19,315 nt of DNA from JAAYBT01 sp964404395 (GCA_964404395.1 CAYOKA010000036.1:1-19315); one strand, 5' to 3'; positions 1-7,626 are shown, counted from the stretch's first letter. Notes: generated from the sequence alone by a model not told the origin. Numbers and translations: made by a program.

Positions 1-172
1 CCTTTTGTTCCAGCCTGTTGAGAATACCCTGAACAGCGCCGGGCGTTTTCTCGCCAACCAGCTCACCTATTTCACGGACAGTAGGAGGAATACCGTTCTC
101 GTTAATATAGGCTTCAATTACTGAATACACTTTTTTTTGTTTTGCAGTTAACGTAGTATAACTCTGCGACAA
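1..172 (-). CDS. LexA-like transcriptional regulator, N-terminal part (runs off the window)
   Basis: Reading leftward from a TTG at 172-170, an open frame continues to the window edge (57 codons seen). The TTG is preceded by AAAGGGTGA five bases away. The protein begins LSQSYTTLTAKQKKVYSVIE and continues with PPTVREIGELVG and then a second helix ending NRLEQK. This matches the winged helix-turn-helix DNA-binding domain of LexA, whose B. subtilis form has PPSVREIGEAVG at the same place. LexA represses SOS genes and self-cleaves after RecA activation, but the catalytic C-terminal half is outside the window, so full LexA identity is not shown. The upstream region to 392 holds no GAAC-N4-GTTC type Gram-positive SOS box that I can see, which is unexpected for an autoregulated lexA. 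It is divergent from the cyanophycin genes. Confident about the HTH domain, less so about the function. Confidence 0.72.
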   Translation of the reverse strand, partial: MSQSYTTLTAKQKKVYSVIEAYINENGIPPTVREIGELVGEKTPGAVQGILNRLEQK

Positions 173-326
173 TTAAATCACCCTTTGTAATATATACTTT
201 ACATAATAGACTTAATTTTAACAGAATTATTTCTATAATACAAATTAATATATAACAATATTGTCAAATAATACATCGTTATAGCGGTATATTAATGTAT
301 AGAAAACACTGCAATAATAGCAAGGG

Positions 327-343
327 ATTGGCACACATTGGCA
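327..343. promoter_or_regulatory. Direct repeat ATTGGCA upstream of cphB, possible operator
   Basis: The heptamer ATTGGCA occurs at 327-333 and again at 337-343, exactly 10 bp apart, so both copies would lie on the same face of the helix. It sits about 50-65 bp before the ribosome binding site that precedes cphB. The surrounding 173-392 interval is very AT-rich and has several weak promoter-like hexamers, so I do not assign a specific promoter. A role as a regulator site is inference only. Confidence 0.25.
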
Positions 344-392
344 TGCATATAACGACAATAGTAATGAAAACTAAACACCATGAGGTGAGAAG

Positions 393-437
393 ATGAAAAA
401 AGAATATATGACAGCAAGTATGTGCGGGGCGAAATAG
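393..437 (+). other. 14-codon upstream ORF (or frameshifted 5' end) overlapping the cphB start region
   Basis: GAGGTGAG at 382-389 is a good ribosome binding site for the ATG at 393. That frame reads MKKEYMTASMCGAK and stops at TAG 435-437, two bases before the ATG at 440 in the cphB frame. Two readings fit. It may be a leader peptide whose termination re-initiates cphB translation. Alternatively, one G may be missing from the GGGG run at 426-429. Adding one G would join this frame to cphB and give MKKEYMTASMCGGEIDMGDL as a natural N-terminus. The sequence alone cannot decide. Confidence 0.4.
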
Positions 438-439
438 AT

Positions 440-1273
440 ATGGGAGACTTAATAATCATTGGCGGCGCTGAAGATAAAACAGGAGAGTGTTCTATTTTAA
501 AAGCGTTTATAGCACTTTCCAGTGTTGCGGGGGAAAAGCCTACTACTGGAGAGGTAAACTCTGTTGCGGGCACAAAAATCGTTATTATTACCACAGCCAC
601 TGAAATGCCCACCGAGGCAGGTAATCAGTACAAATCACTGTTTACTAAGCTTGGCGCCCCGCAAACGGATATTTTGAATATTAGTTCCCGCGATGACGCG
701 GATATGGAGGTTAATGCAAAGCTGATAGCTGAGTCGTCAGGTATTTTTTTTACCGGCGGTGATCAGCTCAGAATCACTAGTATACTAGGCGGTACCAAGG
801 TGTATATGGCACTGCACAGCGCCTATAAGGCAGGAGCGGTTATTGCGGGCACCAGCGCAGGCGCATCTGCCATGAGCAGGACTATGATAGTAGATGGAAA
901 TGATAATGATGCAGCTAGAAAATGTACATTGAAAATGGCTCCCGGACTTGGTTTGCTTGAGAGGGCATTGGTTGACCAGCACTTTCATCAGAGAGGCCGA
1001 ATAGGTAGACTATTGTGCGGAGTAGCAGAAAACCCGTCTATCCTTGGTATAGGCATAGATGAGGATACTGCGGTAAGAATATTTCCCGATGATCATTTTG
1101 AGGTCTTGGGCAGTAATTCTGTTACCGTAGTAGACGGGAGATACATTAAGAGCTCAAATGTATCAGAACTGAAGCCGGATGAAAACCTTGCGATATCGAA
1201 TGTGGTTTTGCATGTGTTGCCTTCCGGTTATGGATATGACCCGGTATGTGGGGAGGTTCTTAGATTACATTAA
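440..1273 (+). CDS. cphB: Cyanophycinase (peptidase family S51)
   Basis: Cyanophycinase is a cytoplasmic serine exopeptidase that cuts cyanophycin, an Asp backbone with Arg side chains, into beta-Asp-Arg dipeptides. The protein is 277 residues from ATG 440, the usual size for the family. It begins GDLIIIGGAEDK and has FFTGGDQLR near 103-111. The nucleophile motif GTSAGAS follows, with the predicted catalytic Ser at 139, and then DQHFHQRGR near 179-187. These are the family's conserved blocks in the expected order. The start is uncertain: GTG 422 is also in frame, but neither it nor ATG 440 has a good ribosome binding site. The strong site upstream serves an overlapping short ORF at 393. The gene is followed 50 bp later by cphA on the same strand, which supports both calls. 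The function is sure and the exact N-terminus is not. Confidence 0.93.
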   Translation: MGDLIIIGGAEDKTGECSILKAFIALSSVAGEKPTTGEVNSVAGTKIVIITTATEMPTEAGNQYKSLFTKLGAPQTDILNISSRDDADMEVNAKLIAESSGIFFTGGDQLRITSILGGTKVYMALHSAYKAGAVIAGTSAGASAMSRTMIVDGNDNDAARKCTLKMAPGLGLLERALVDQHFHQRGRIGRLLCGVAENPSILGIGIDEDTAVRIFPDDHFEVLGSNSVTVVDGRYIKSSNVSELKPDENLAISNVVLHVLPSGYGYDPVCGEVLRLH

Positions 1274-1323
1274 GCCTTTTTAATGCTTTATGGGTGATCA
1301 CAAAAAGGATTCGGAGGAAAAGT

Positions 1324-4005
1324 GTGGATATTTTATGTATACAGCCATATAAGGGCAGAAACATTTATAGTCATAAACCTGTAATAAAGGCTACCGTAGA
1401 TCTTGGTAATTTGTTTGACACACCAACTAATCAAATCAATCAGTTTAACGAAGGCCTGCTGCAAATATTGCCCAGCCTAGGCAAACACTATTGTTCATTG
1501 GGACATGAGGGAGGGTTCTTGGAAAGGCTCATGGAGAGAACATACCTGGCCCATGTGACAGAGCATGTGGTGTTGGAATTACAGACATTGATGGGGTACG
1601 ATGTTCGTTATGGCCAGAGCAGAGGTGCGGACAAGCCTTCGATTTATTACATTGTCTTTGAGTGTAAAAATGAAAAGTTAGCAATTGAGTGTCTCCTGGG
1701 AGCAGTAGACCTGATAAACACACTTATAGCCGGTAATCTTCCCGAAATTGACAGCATCTTTGCCTACTTAAAAAAAGTGGCTGCAGAGTCGGATCTTGGG
1801 CCCAGCACCGGTGCTATTTATGCGGAGGCATGTAAAAGAAGCATACCTGTGACCTGCCTGGAGCACTCTGGAATATTACAGCTGGGAAATGGTAAGCACA
1901 CGCGATTTATTGAAGCGTCGTTGACAGATAAGGCTTCATGTGTTGCGGTGGACATGGCAGGCAACAAGCATTTTACAAAGCAGATACTGTATGAATCAGG
2001 TATCACAGTTCCTAAGGGCGATGTTGCATATACGATCAAATCTGCCGGGGCTATTGCTTCATGTATAGGCTACCCGGTTGCTGTCAAGCCCTTTGACGCA
2101 AATCAGGGCAAGGGGGTATCTACAAATGTAGCCAATGCCAGGGAACTACAGGAGGCCTACAATACAGCTGCAAAATATAGTCATGCTGTGATTGTGGAAA
2201 AGCATATTCCCGGTCAGGACTATAGACTTCTTGTAGTAGGTGGGCAAATGGTAGCGGCGGCGCAGAGGAAGCCTCCCTTTGTGGTTGGAGATGGAGTACT
2301 TTCAATAGAGCAATTGATTGACATTGAGAACAGAAATCCCTTAAGGGGAGCCGATCATGCAAAACCACTGACAGCTATAAAAATTGATGATATGTCCAAA
2401 CAGGTACTAGGGAAGCTGGGATATAATGAAAACAGCATACCTGCGCAGGGAGAAGCTGTAATACTCCGCTACAATGGCAATTTGAGTACGGGAGGTACGG
2501 CCGCAGATTGTACTGAGGAGGTACACCCCTACAATGCACAATTGGCGATCGAGGCAGCGAAGCTGATGGAGCTGGATGTGGCGGGGATTGACATTACCTG
2601 CAAAGACATATCAAAGCCCTTAACCGCTGATAACGGAGCTGTGATTGAAGTAAATGCAGCACCGGGCTTGCGCATGCATATATATCCAACGGAGGGCCAG
2701 GCAAGAAATGTCGCGGGAGATATTTTGGATATGCTATACCCGGCGGGGACGCCTTCAAGCGTACCGATTATTTCTGTTACCGGTACAAACGGAAAGACTA
2801 CAGTAACAAGGATGATTGCACATACCTTGGGGCTAAACGGCACAGTTGTAGGAATGGCTTCGACAGGAGGGATATTTGTGGGTGGAGAGTGCGTTATGAA
2901 GGGCGACAACACTGGACCCTTAAGTGCCGGGCGAGTACTAAAGGATACAAGGGTGGAGGCAGCCGTGCTTGAAACTGCAAGGGGTGGTATCATAAGGCGT
3001 GGCCTGGGATATGATATGGCGGATGTGGGTGTGATAGTCAATATCAGCGATGATCATCTGGGGATAGATGGAATCAATACACCCCAGGAGCTTGCAAAGG
3101 TCAAATCTCTAGTTGTTGAAGCGATAAAGCCCGAAGGAACCGCAGTCCTAAACGCCGATGACAAAATGACCCCCTGGTTGTTGGCGAGGGTTTCCGGCAA
3201 TACATTGCTCTTTTCAAGCAGCTATGACAATTTGCTTGTGCAGAAAGAAATCAATAGAGGAAAACGCGTAGTATATGTTCGTGACGGAGCAATATATACC
3301 CTGTTAAATAATACTGAAGCATTCATTGCCCATATTGGGGAAATACCAATAACATTCAATGGTGTGGCGGCTTGTAATATAGAAAACACATTGGCTGCGA
3401 TTTCTTCACTTCTAGCTATTGATACATCTGTCGAGGCTATCAGGGCCGGAATTATAAGCTTTAAGCCTGATGCCGGAACAAACCTTGGAAGGCTGAATGT
3501 TTTTGATATGGGAGAATTCTCAGTGATGCTTGACTACGGACATAACCTGGCGGCCTACCGTGCAGTTGTCGATACAATCCACTGTTTTGATGCCGCAGGA
3601 TATACGGGTGTTATCGGGATGCCAGGTGACAGAAGAGACGAAAGTATATATGAAGTAGGAAGGATTTGCGGTCGGTGTTTCTCAAAAATATTTATCAAGG
3701 AGGATAATGACCTGCGGGGCAGAAATGCCGGTGAAGTGGCTGACATACTCTATAGTGCAGCTGTAAAAGAAAATATTGAGTCGGATAAGATTTCAGTTGT
3801 CTATTCTGAGGCAAAAGCGATTGAGACAGCTATTATGGAAGCTACAAGCGGAGAACTTGTCGTGCTTTTTTGCGAGGATCCGGAGCATGCCCTGGAGCTT
3901 ATTAAAGAATGTCAGACAAGGCTTACTCAAAGGGATCGAAGTAAAATGCCCGAAAGTACTAACAAAAAAGCAGCTGCACAATTAAAGGAAACAGCTGCCG
4001 GATAA
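1324..4005 (+). CDS. cphA: Cyanophycin synthetase
   Basis: CphA polymerises Asp and Arg into cyanophycin using ATP, without a ribosome. The chosen start is GTG 1324, with GGAGG at 1313-1317 six bases upstream. The protein then opens DILCIQPYKGRNIYSHKPV, which is where CphA proteins normally begin. An upstream in-frame GTG at 1294 has no such site. The length is 893 residues, typical for CphA. Visible domains are an N-terminal region to about 160, an ATP-grasp region with YPVAVKPFDANQGKG near 250-264 and EVNAAPGLRMH near 442-452, and a Mur-ligase-like C-terminal half. The last has the P-loop TGTNGKTT near 486-493 and LDYGHN further on. The final 20 residues are a Lys/Ala-rich tail. It is probably cotranscribed with cphB. 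Together they let the cell store and recover nitrogen, carbon and arginine. Confidence 0.96.
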   Translation: MDILCIQPYKGRNIYSHKPVIKATVDLGNLFDTPTNQINQFNEGLLQILPSLGKHYCSLGHEGGFLERLMERTYLAHVTEHVVLELQTLMGYDVRYGQSRGADKPSIYYIVFECKNEKLAIECLLGAVDLINTLIAGNLPEIDSIFAYLKKVAAESDLGPSTGAIYAEACKRSIPVTCLEHSGILQLGNGKHTRFIEASLTDKASCVAVDMAGNKHFTKQILYESGITVPKGDVAYTIKSAGAIASCIGYPVAVKPFDANQGKGVSTNVANARELQEAYNTAAKYSHAVIVEKHIPGQDYRLLVVGGQMVAAAQRKPPFVVGDGVLSIEQLIDIENRNPLRGADHAKPLTAIKIDDMSKQVLGKLGYNENSIPAQGEAVILRYNGNLSTGGTAADCTEEVHPYNAQLAIEAAKLMELDVAGIDITCKDISKPLTADNGAVIEVNAAPGLRMHIYPTEGQARNVAGDILDMLYPAGTPSSVPIISVTGTNGKTTVTRMIAHTLGLNGTVVGMASTGGIFVGGECVMKGDNTGPLSAGRVLKDTRVEAAVLETARGGIIRRGLGYDMADVGVIVNISDDHLGIDGINTPQELAKVKSLVVEAIKPEGTAVLNADDKMTPWLLARVSGNTLLFSSSYDNLLVQKEINRGKRVVYVRDGAIYTLLNNTEAFIAHIGEIPITFNGVAACNIENTLAAISSLLAIDTSVEAIRAGIISFKPDAGTNLGRLNVFDMGEFSVMLDYGHNLAAYRAVVDTIHCFDAAGYTGVIGMPGDRRDESIYEVGRICGRCFSKIFIKEDNDLRGRNAGEVADILYSAAVKENIESDKISVVYSEAKAIETAIMEATSGELVVLFCEDPEHALELIKECQTRLTQRDRSKMPESTNKKAAAQLKETAAG

Positions 4006-4015
4006 TGCTGTATAA

Positions 4016-4050
4016 TAAAGGCTTTTGGTAACATCGCAAAATGCCCTATA
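4016..4050. repeat. Short dispersed repeat, apparent deleted copy of the element at 14535-14661
   Basis: Bases 4028-4050 are an exact 23-bp reverse complement of 14535-14557. The adjoining AAGGCTTTTG at 4018-4027 is the reverse complement of CAAAAGCCTT at 14651-14660, the other end of that element. So this copy looks like the two termini of the larger element joined with the interior lost. It also folds on itself (GGCTTTTG against CAAAATGCC). It lies in the gap after cphA. Confidence 0.6.
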
Positions 4051-4078
4051 AGGAAGCTTCCTTCAAGATGCTTCCTTA
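4049..4078. terminator. Hairpin between convergent genes, possible bidirectional terminator
   Basis: TAAGGAAGC at 4049-4057 pairs perfectly with GCTTCCTTA at 4070-4078 across a 12-base loop. It lies between the 3' ends of cphA (rightward) and the zinc-ribbon gene (leftward), where a shared terminator is expected. Neither side carries a good run of T residues, so intrinsic termination would be weak. Confidence 0.45.
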
Positions 4079-4091
4079 ATAAAATATGATT

Positions 4092-4580
4092 CTACATCTT
4101 TGTCCCACAGTTTGTGCAGAAGGCCGAACCTTCCTGCAACTGTGTTCCACAGGAGGGGCAGAGGAATTCGGCTGCGGCTTCCTGTGTTGCCGATCCTGCT
4201 TCAGGAGCGGGGGCTGCAGGCAATTCGTTTTTAGTACCGCATTTGGAGCAAAAAACCTGAGTTCTCTCCATTTCGACTCCACAGTTTATGCATGTCTTAG
4301 TGCCCTTAATCTCTGCAATCTTTTCCCTTAGAGCAGCAATATTCTGTTCATGTGCAACGATTGCTTCACAGGATTCCCTTAAATATTCCTCAGTAGCTCC
4401 TGTTTGAGCGAACTGCGCATAAACAGCTTTGCCAATCTGTATATACAGCTTCTGTATTTTATCTTCTTCCGAGTTGATATTGGAGTTGAGCTTGGTAGTC
4501 TCCACAATTTCACTTGATTTTTTAGCTACGGCCTGTGTAGCTTCGCCGACTTTTTTGCCCAGATTCTCAAAGAATGCCAT
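4092..4580 (-). CDS. Double zinc-ribbon protein with N-terminal helical region
   Basis: A 162-residue leftward gene. GGGAGGT lies eight bases before the ATG at 4580. Residues 1-93 are polar and helix-prone, rich in Glu, Lys and Ala, with no signal peptide or membrane segment. Two zinc ribbons follow: C97-C100-C111-C114 and C141-C144-C155-C158, each CxxCG...CxxCG, joined by an Ala/Pro/Glu linker near 120-137. Proteins of this plan are widespread in Firmicutes and have no established specific role. Zinc binding is the only function the sequence supports. It is transcribed divergently from the alcohol dehydrogenase and converges on cphA, with its own promoter-like sequence at 4649-4677. It does not look like part of the cyanophycin operon. 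Confidence 0.85.
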   Translation of the reverse strand: MAFFENLGKKVGEATQAVAKKSSEIVETTKLNSNINSEEDKIQKLYIQIGKAVYAQFAQTGATEEYLRESCEAIVAHEQNIAALREKIAEIKGTKTCINCGVEMERTQVFCSKCGTKNELPAAPAPEAGSATQEAAAEFLCPSCGTQLQEGSAFCTNCGTKM

Positions 4581-4648
4581 TTCTCAATACCTCCCATTTC
4601 TAATTATACTATTTTCATATACTATAGGTAAAAAATAAGTACAGTATC

Positions 4649-4677
4649 ATTATAAGTAATAATTTTAAGATATTCAA
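4649..4677 (-). promoter_or_regulatory. Sigma-A-type promoter for the zinc-ribbon gene
   Basis: On the minus strand, TTGAAT (4677-4672) and a perfect TATAAT (4654-4649) are separated by exactly 17 bp. The start codon lies about 70 bp downstream. The match to the consensus is good, but the region is AT-rich and a second TATAAT closer to the gene is possible. Confidence 0.6.
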
Positions 4678-4703
4678 TAGACGATTTCTGCAAACTCAAT
4701 GTC

Positions 4704-4732
4704 TTTCACCATTTCGCTTATTGTATTATAAT
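4704..4732 (+). promoter_or_regulatory. Promoter-like sequence for the alcohol dehydrogenase-birA operon
   Basis: A perfect TATAAT at 4727-4732 lies 28 bp before the ATG of the alcohol dehydrogenase. The hexamer 17 bp upstream, TTTCAC at 4704-4709, is a poor -35, so an activator may be needed. Confidence 0.5.
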
Positions 4733-4759
4733 AGATTAAGAGAGGAGGGGTAGCTTTAT

Positions 4760-5851
4760 ATGCAGTTCAAATTTCACATGTCCACAAAGGTATATTTCGG
4801 AGTGGGCTGTATTGGGAAGAACAGCGAAGAGCTGGTCGGATTAGGGTCTAAGGCGTTTATTGTTACCGGAGGGCATTCGGCAAAGAGCAGTGGCGCGCTT
4901 TCCGATGTGTGCAGCACTCTGGAACGATTTCATTTAGAATACATCGTTTTTGATAAGGTTGAAAACAACCCATCCACTGATACGGTTCAAAGGGGTGGTA
5001 TAGAGGCAAAACAAGCCGGTGCTGATTTTATAATCGGCATAGGCGGCGGTTCTCCCCTTGATGCCGCCAAAGCGATTGCTGTTCTCTCTGCTAACAGCAG
5101 CATGGAGCTTGAACAGCTTTTCACAAACAATTTTCCAAACAAACCGCTGCCCATTATAGCCATACCCACGACGGCAGGAACAGGAAGTGAAGTAACGCCT
5201 TATTCTGTCTTGACAAGAAGGGATTTGCAGACGAAGAAGAGCTTTGGGAACAAGGATACATTTCCCCAGATTGCATTTTTGGATCCCCGTTACACGCAAA
5301 GCCAGCCGGTGAATGTTACAATAAATACAGCCTTGGATGCATTGTCCCACAACATGGAGGGCTATTTAAATACAAGAAGCACTCCTGCCAGCGATATACT
5401 GGCTAGAGAGGGAATCAGAATGTTCGGATGCTGCCTGGCTTCTCTGAAAAACAGAAGCTTTTCTCCTGAGGACAGGGAGATTCTCCTTTATGCATCTATG
5501 CTCGGTGGCATGGTCATTTCCCAAACAGGAACCAACCTTGTCCATGCAGTGGGGTATAACTATACCTATTTCAAGGATATCCCCCACGGGAAAGCTAATG
5601 GATATCTGATGGCCGAATATTTGAGATTCAATTATGAATCTGATAAGGACAGGATAGATGATATTTTGAGCTTAGCAGGCTTTGAAAGCATAGATGCCCT
5701 TGCTGAGACAATGACTTCCCTGGTCGGGAAGGCACCGGAGATCAATGAATCAGAAATAGCCCAATATGCGGCTATTGCTATGCGTAGGATTCGCACCAAT
5801 ATCAGACCGGTAGAGGTTCATGATTTGAAAGAATTCCTTCGAAGGATATGA
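4760..5851 (+). CDS. Iron-containing alcohol dehydrogenase family protein
   Basis: A group III (Fe-type) NAD(P)-dependent alcohol dehydrogenase of 363 residues. GAGGAGGGG precedes the ATG. The nucleotide-binding signature GIGGGSPLDAAKA is at 93-105, followed by IPTTAGTGSEVT near 135-146. All four metal ligands of the family are present: D193, H197 (in LDALSHNMEGY), H262 (in VHAVGY) and H276 (in IPHGKANG). The enzyme is therefore expected to be active, interconverting an alcohol and an aldehyde or ketone. The substrate cannot be read from the sequence. It is somewhat shorter than the common 380-400 residue members. It is the first gene of a tight group ending in birA, 25 bp before the next gene. 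A fermentative role is plausible for an anaerobe but is inference. Confidence 0.92.
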   Translation: MQFKFHMSTKVYFGVGCIGKNSEELVGLGSKAFIVTGGHSAKSSGALSDVCSTLERFHLEYIVFDKVENNPSTDTVQRGGIEAKQAGADFIIGIGGGSPLDAAKAIAVLSANSSMELEQLFTNNFPNKPLPIIAIPTTAGTGSEVTPYSVLTRRDLQTKKSFGNKDTFPQIAFLDPRYTQSQPVNVTINTALDALSHNMEGYLNTRSTPASDILAREGIRMFGCCLASLKNRSFSPEDREILLYASMLGGMVISQTGTNLVHAVGYNYTYFKDIPHGKANGYLMAEYLRFNYESDKDRIDDILSLAGFESIDALAETMTSLVGKAPEINESEIAQYAAIAMRRIRTNIRPVEVHDLKEFLRRI

Positions 5852-5876
5852 GGGTTAGAGAGCGGGGGGTGAGGTA

Positions 5877-6503
5877 ATGGCAGAGGTTTATTTTTATTTG
5901 CCTGCTGATAGAGTGGCAGATGCAGTCGAGTGTGGCTTAAAGCTTTCCGAGTGGTATAGCCGTGAAGTAGAGATAGAGGGGGATGCGAAAAAGTGCTTTA
6001 CTGCACTGCTTAATCCAAGAGATAGCGGTGAGATGGCTGTACCGTCTGATTTCAAATGTCTTAGGATTGAGGTGCAGAAGAAGTATTGCCATATAGCGGA
6101 TAACCTTCTGTATAAAGCAGGATTGGCATATCCGGAAGTGATGGAACTGTACCGGCGTTCGGTTATTCCATTGGATAGCTATACTTTTGGTTATTACAAG
6201 TTACCTGAGGTTCTGATTACCGGTACGATTCTGGCAGAGCAGATCAGTGTGCCGGGCAAGTGGCTGGATACGCCTATACTGTATAGTAATTCCCATGATA
6301 TTTATTTTGGCAATTTGTTTGAGGAGCTCAATGAAGAGTATGATGACCTCAATGATACCTTGCTTTACCTTCTTTTCAAACAACTTTGCGAAGAGGGGAA
6401 AGCGAAAGGAATTGAAGATAGGACAAGCGGAATTGCAGTATTTACGCGTAATCGGGATGGCAGAGTGTTTGCGCTGAAGATTCCGGATTTCGGAGGCTTT
6501 TAA
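5877..6503 (+). CDS. Conserved-looking hypothetical protein between the alcohol dehydrogenase and birA
   Basis: I do not recognise this 208-residue protein. The start is well supported: GGGGGGTGAGG lies just upstream of ATG 5877. It has no signal peptide, no clear membrane segment and no known motif. It begins AEVYFYLPADRVADAVECGL. An acidic helical stretch EELNEEYDDLND is near 148-159, and the protein closes with GIAVFTRNRDGRVFALKIPDF, which looks like paired beta strands. Its TAA overlaps the birA ATG by one base (6503), so the two are translationally coupled. A role linked to BirA or biotin use is possible, but the coupling is the only support. Codon use and ribosome binding site resemble the neighbours, and I see no sign of recent transfer. 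Confidence 0.8.
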   Translation: MAEVYFYLPADRVADAVECGLKLSEWYSREVEIEGDAKKCFTALLNPRDSGEMAVPSDFKCLRIEVQKKYCHIADNLLYKAGLAYPEVMELYRRSVIPLDSYTFGYYKLPEVLITGTILAEQISVPGKWLDTPILYSNSHDIYFGNLFEELNEEYDDLNDTLLYLLFKQLCEEGKAKGIEDRTSGIAVFTRNRDGRVFALKIPDFGGF

Positions 6504-7507
6504 TGAGATATAAGATCCTACAGCTGCTAAAGGAGGCTGCCGGATATGTATCGGGGCAGGAGATTGGCAGGCGATTCAATATATCCAGGAATGCAATATG
6601 GAAGCGTGTTGAGGAACTCCGGCAGGAGGGCTATATAATCGAGGCCGCTCCAAGGAAAGGCTACAGGCTGCTGCCCTCAGAAGAGAGATTGAATTCCTAT
6701 GAGATAGCTAATGACCTTTGCACTTTGATTGTAGGCCGTAATGTAGAGTACTTTGACATACTCGATTCCACCAATAATTTTGCCAAAAGACTGGCTGTCG
6801 AAGGCTGTGCAGAAGGAACGACGGTTGTCGCCGGGCAGCAGACGGCGGGCAGGGGCAGGCTGGGGAGAGGCTGGGAGTCACCTGCAAACAAAGGAATATA
6901 CATAACTGTTGTATTAAGACCACCTATGGCTCCCCAAGAGACGCAAATTCTTACGCTGGCTGCCGCTGTTGCCGTGGCGAAGGGCATATCGACGGCAAGC
7001 GGAATACCTACAGGCATCAAATGGCCTAATGATTTGGTAATCGGGGGAAGAAAAGTATGTGGCATCCTCGCGGAGATGAGCTCTGAGGCGGAAAGTGTAA
7101 ACTACATTGTTCTGGGTATAGGTATAAATTATTCCCAAGGTGTTAAGGAGTTTCCCGAGGAATTGAGGAACAAAGCCATTTCGCTGCGCATGGCATCGGA
7201 GGATGCAAAAGCAGGCAAATCCAAAGACATAAGCAGGCTTGCTCTTATCCGCAGTGTCTTGTGTGAATTGGATGAGTGTTATCAGCTTGTGCTAAATGGA
7301 TTGCATGATGAAATATTGGATATGTGGAAGGAGCACTCCGTCACAATCGGAAGGGAAGTTTGTTTTACAATAAGGGATGTAGAATACTACGGAACAGCCG
7401 TGGGTATCACTGAGGACGGAAAGCTTTCAGTAGACTGCAGCGACGGGGTGCGCCGTGATCTGCTGTCAGGAGAAGTTTCTGTCAGAGGGATCTATGGCTA
7501 TGTTTAG
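6503..7507 (+). CDS. birA: Bifunctional biotin-[acetyl-CoA-carboxylase] ligase / biotin operon repressor
   Basis: BirA makes biotinyl-5'-AMP and transfers biotin to a lysine on biotin-dependent carboxylases. Members with an N-terminal HTH also repress biotin genes. This one is 334 residues and bifunctional. A winged HTH occupies roughly 1-57 (GQEIGRRFNISRNAIWKRVE). The catalytic domain carries GRGRLGRGW at 116-124, which binds biotinyl-AMP, and KWPND at 173-177, followed by KVCGILAEM. A small C-terminal beta domain ends the protein. Its ATG overlaps the stop of the preceding gene by one base, and GGAGG at 6492-6496 lies inside that gene. The likely DNA targets, biotin synthesis or transport operons, are not in this window. 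Confidence 0.95.
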   Translation: MRYKILQLLKEAAGYVSGQEIGRRFNISRNAIWKRVEELRQEGYIIEAAPRKGYRLLPSEERLNSYEIANDLCTLIVGRNVEYFDILDSTNNFAKRLAVEGCAEGTTVVAGQQTAGRGRLGRGWESPANKGIYITVVLRPPMAPQETQILTLAAAVAVAKGISTASGIPTGIKWPNDLVIGGRKVCGILAEMSSEAESVNYIVLGIGINYSQGVKEFPEELRNKAISLRMASEDAKAGKSKDISRLALIRSVLCELDECYQLVLNGLHDEILDMWKEHSVTIGREVCFTIRDVEYYGTAVGITEDGKLSVDCSDGVRRDLLSGEVSVRGIYGYV

Positions 7508-7558
7508 GTACCGCCGAGAGTTATAAGACCGGCCCGAATGCAGTCAGCTGAATCCCGG

Positions 7559-7587
7559 TTGACTTGTCAGAGCATTTAAAATAGAAT
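7559..7587 (+). promoter_or_regulatory. Sigma-A-type promoter for the disordered protein-coaX group
   Basis: TTGACT at 7559-7564 and TAGAAT at 7582-7587 are separated by exactly 17 bp and lie 39 bp before the ATG at 7627. This is one of the best promoter matches in the window and starts a new transcription unit after birA. Confidence 0.7.
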
Positions 7588-7626
7588 ATACATATTGCAA
7601 AAAGCGTAGTAAGTGGAGGTTTAAGA

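Noticed and set aside
396..402. AAAAAAG as a -1 frameshift site linking the mini-ORF to cphB
   Set aside because: The heptamer is not in the A-AAA-AAG register relative to the ATG at 393, so a classical slippage signal is not supported.
1294..1323. Upstream GTG as the cphA start
   Set aside because: The strong GGAGG at 1313-1317 is inside this extension, and family similarity begins right after GTG 1324.
2529..3041. 170-codon leftward open frame inside cphA
   Set aside because: It is antisense to conserved ATP-grasp and Mur-ligase-like coding sequence, without promoter, ribosome binding site or recognisable domain.
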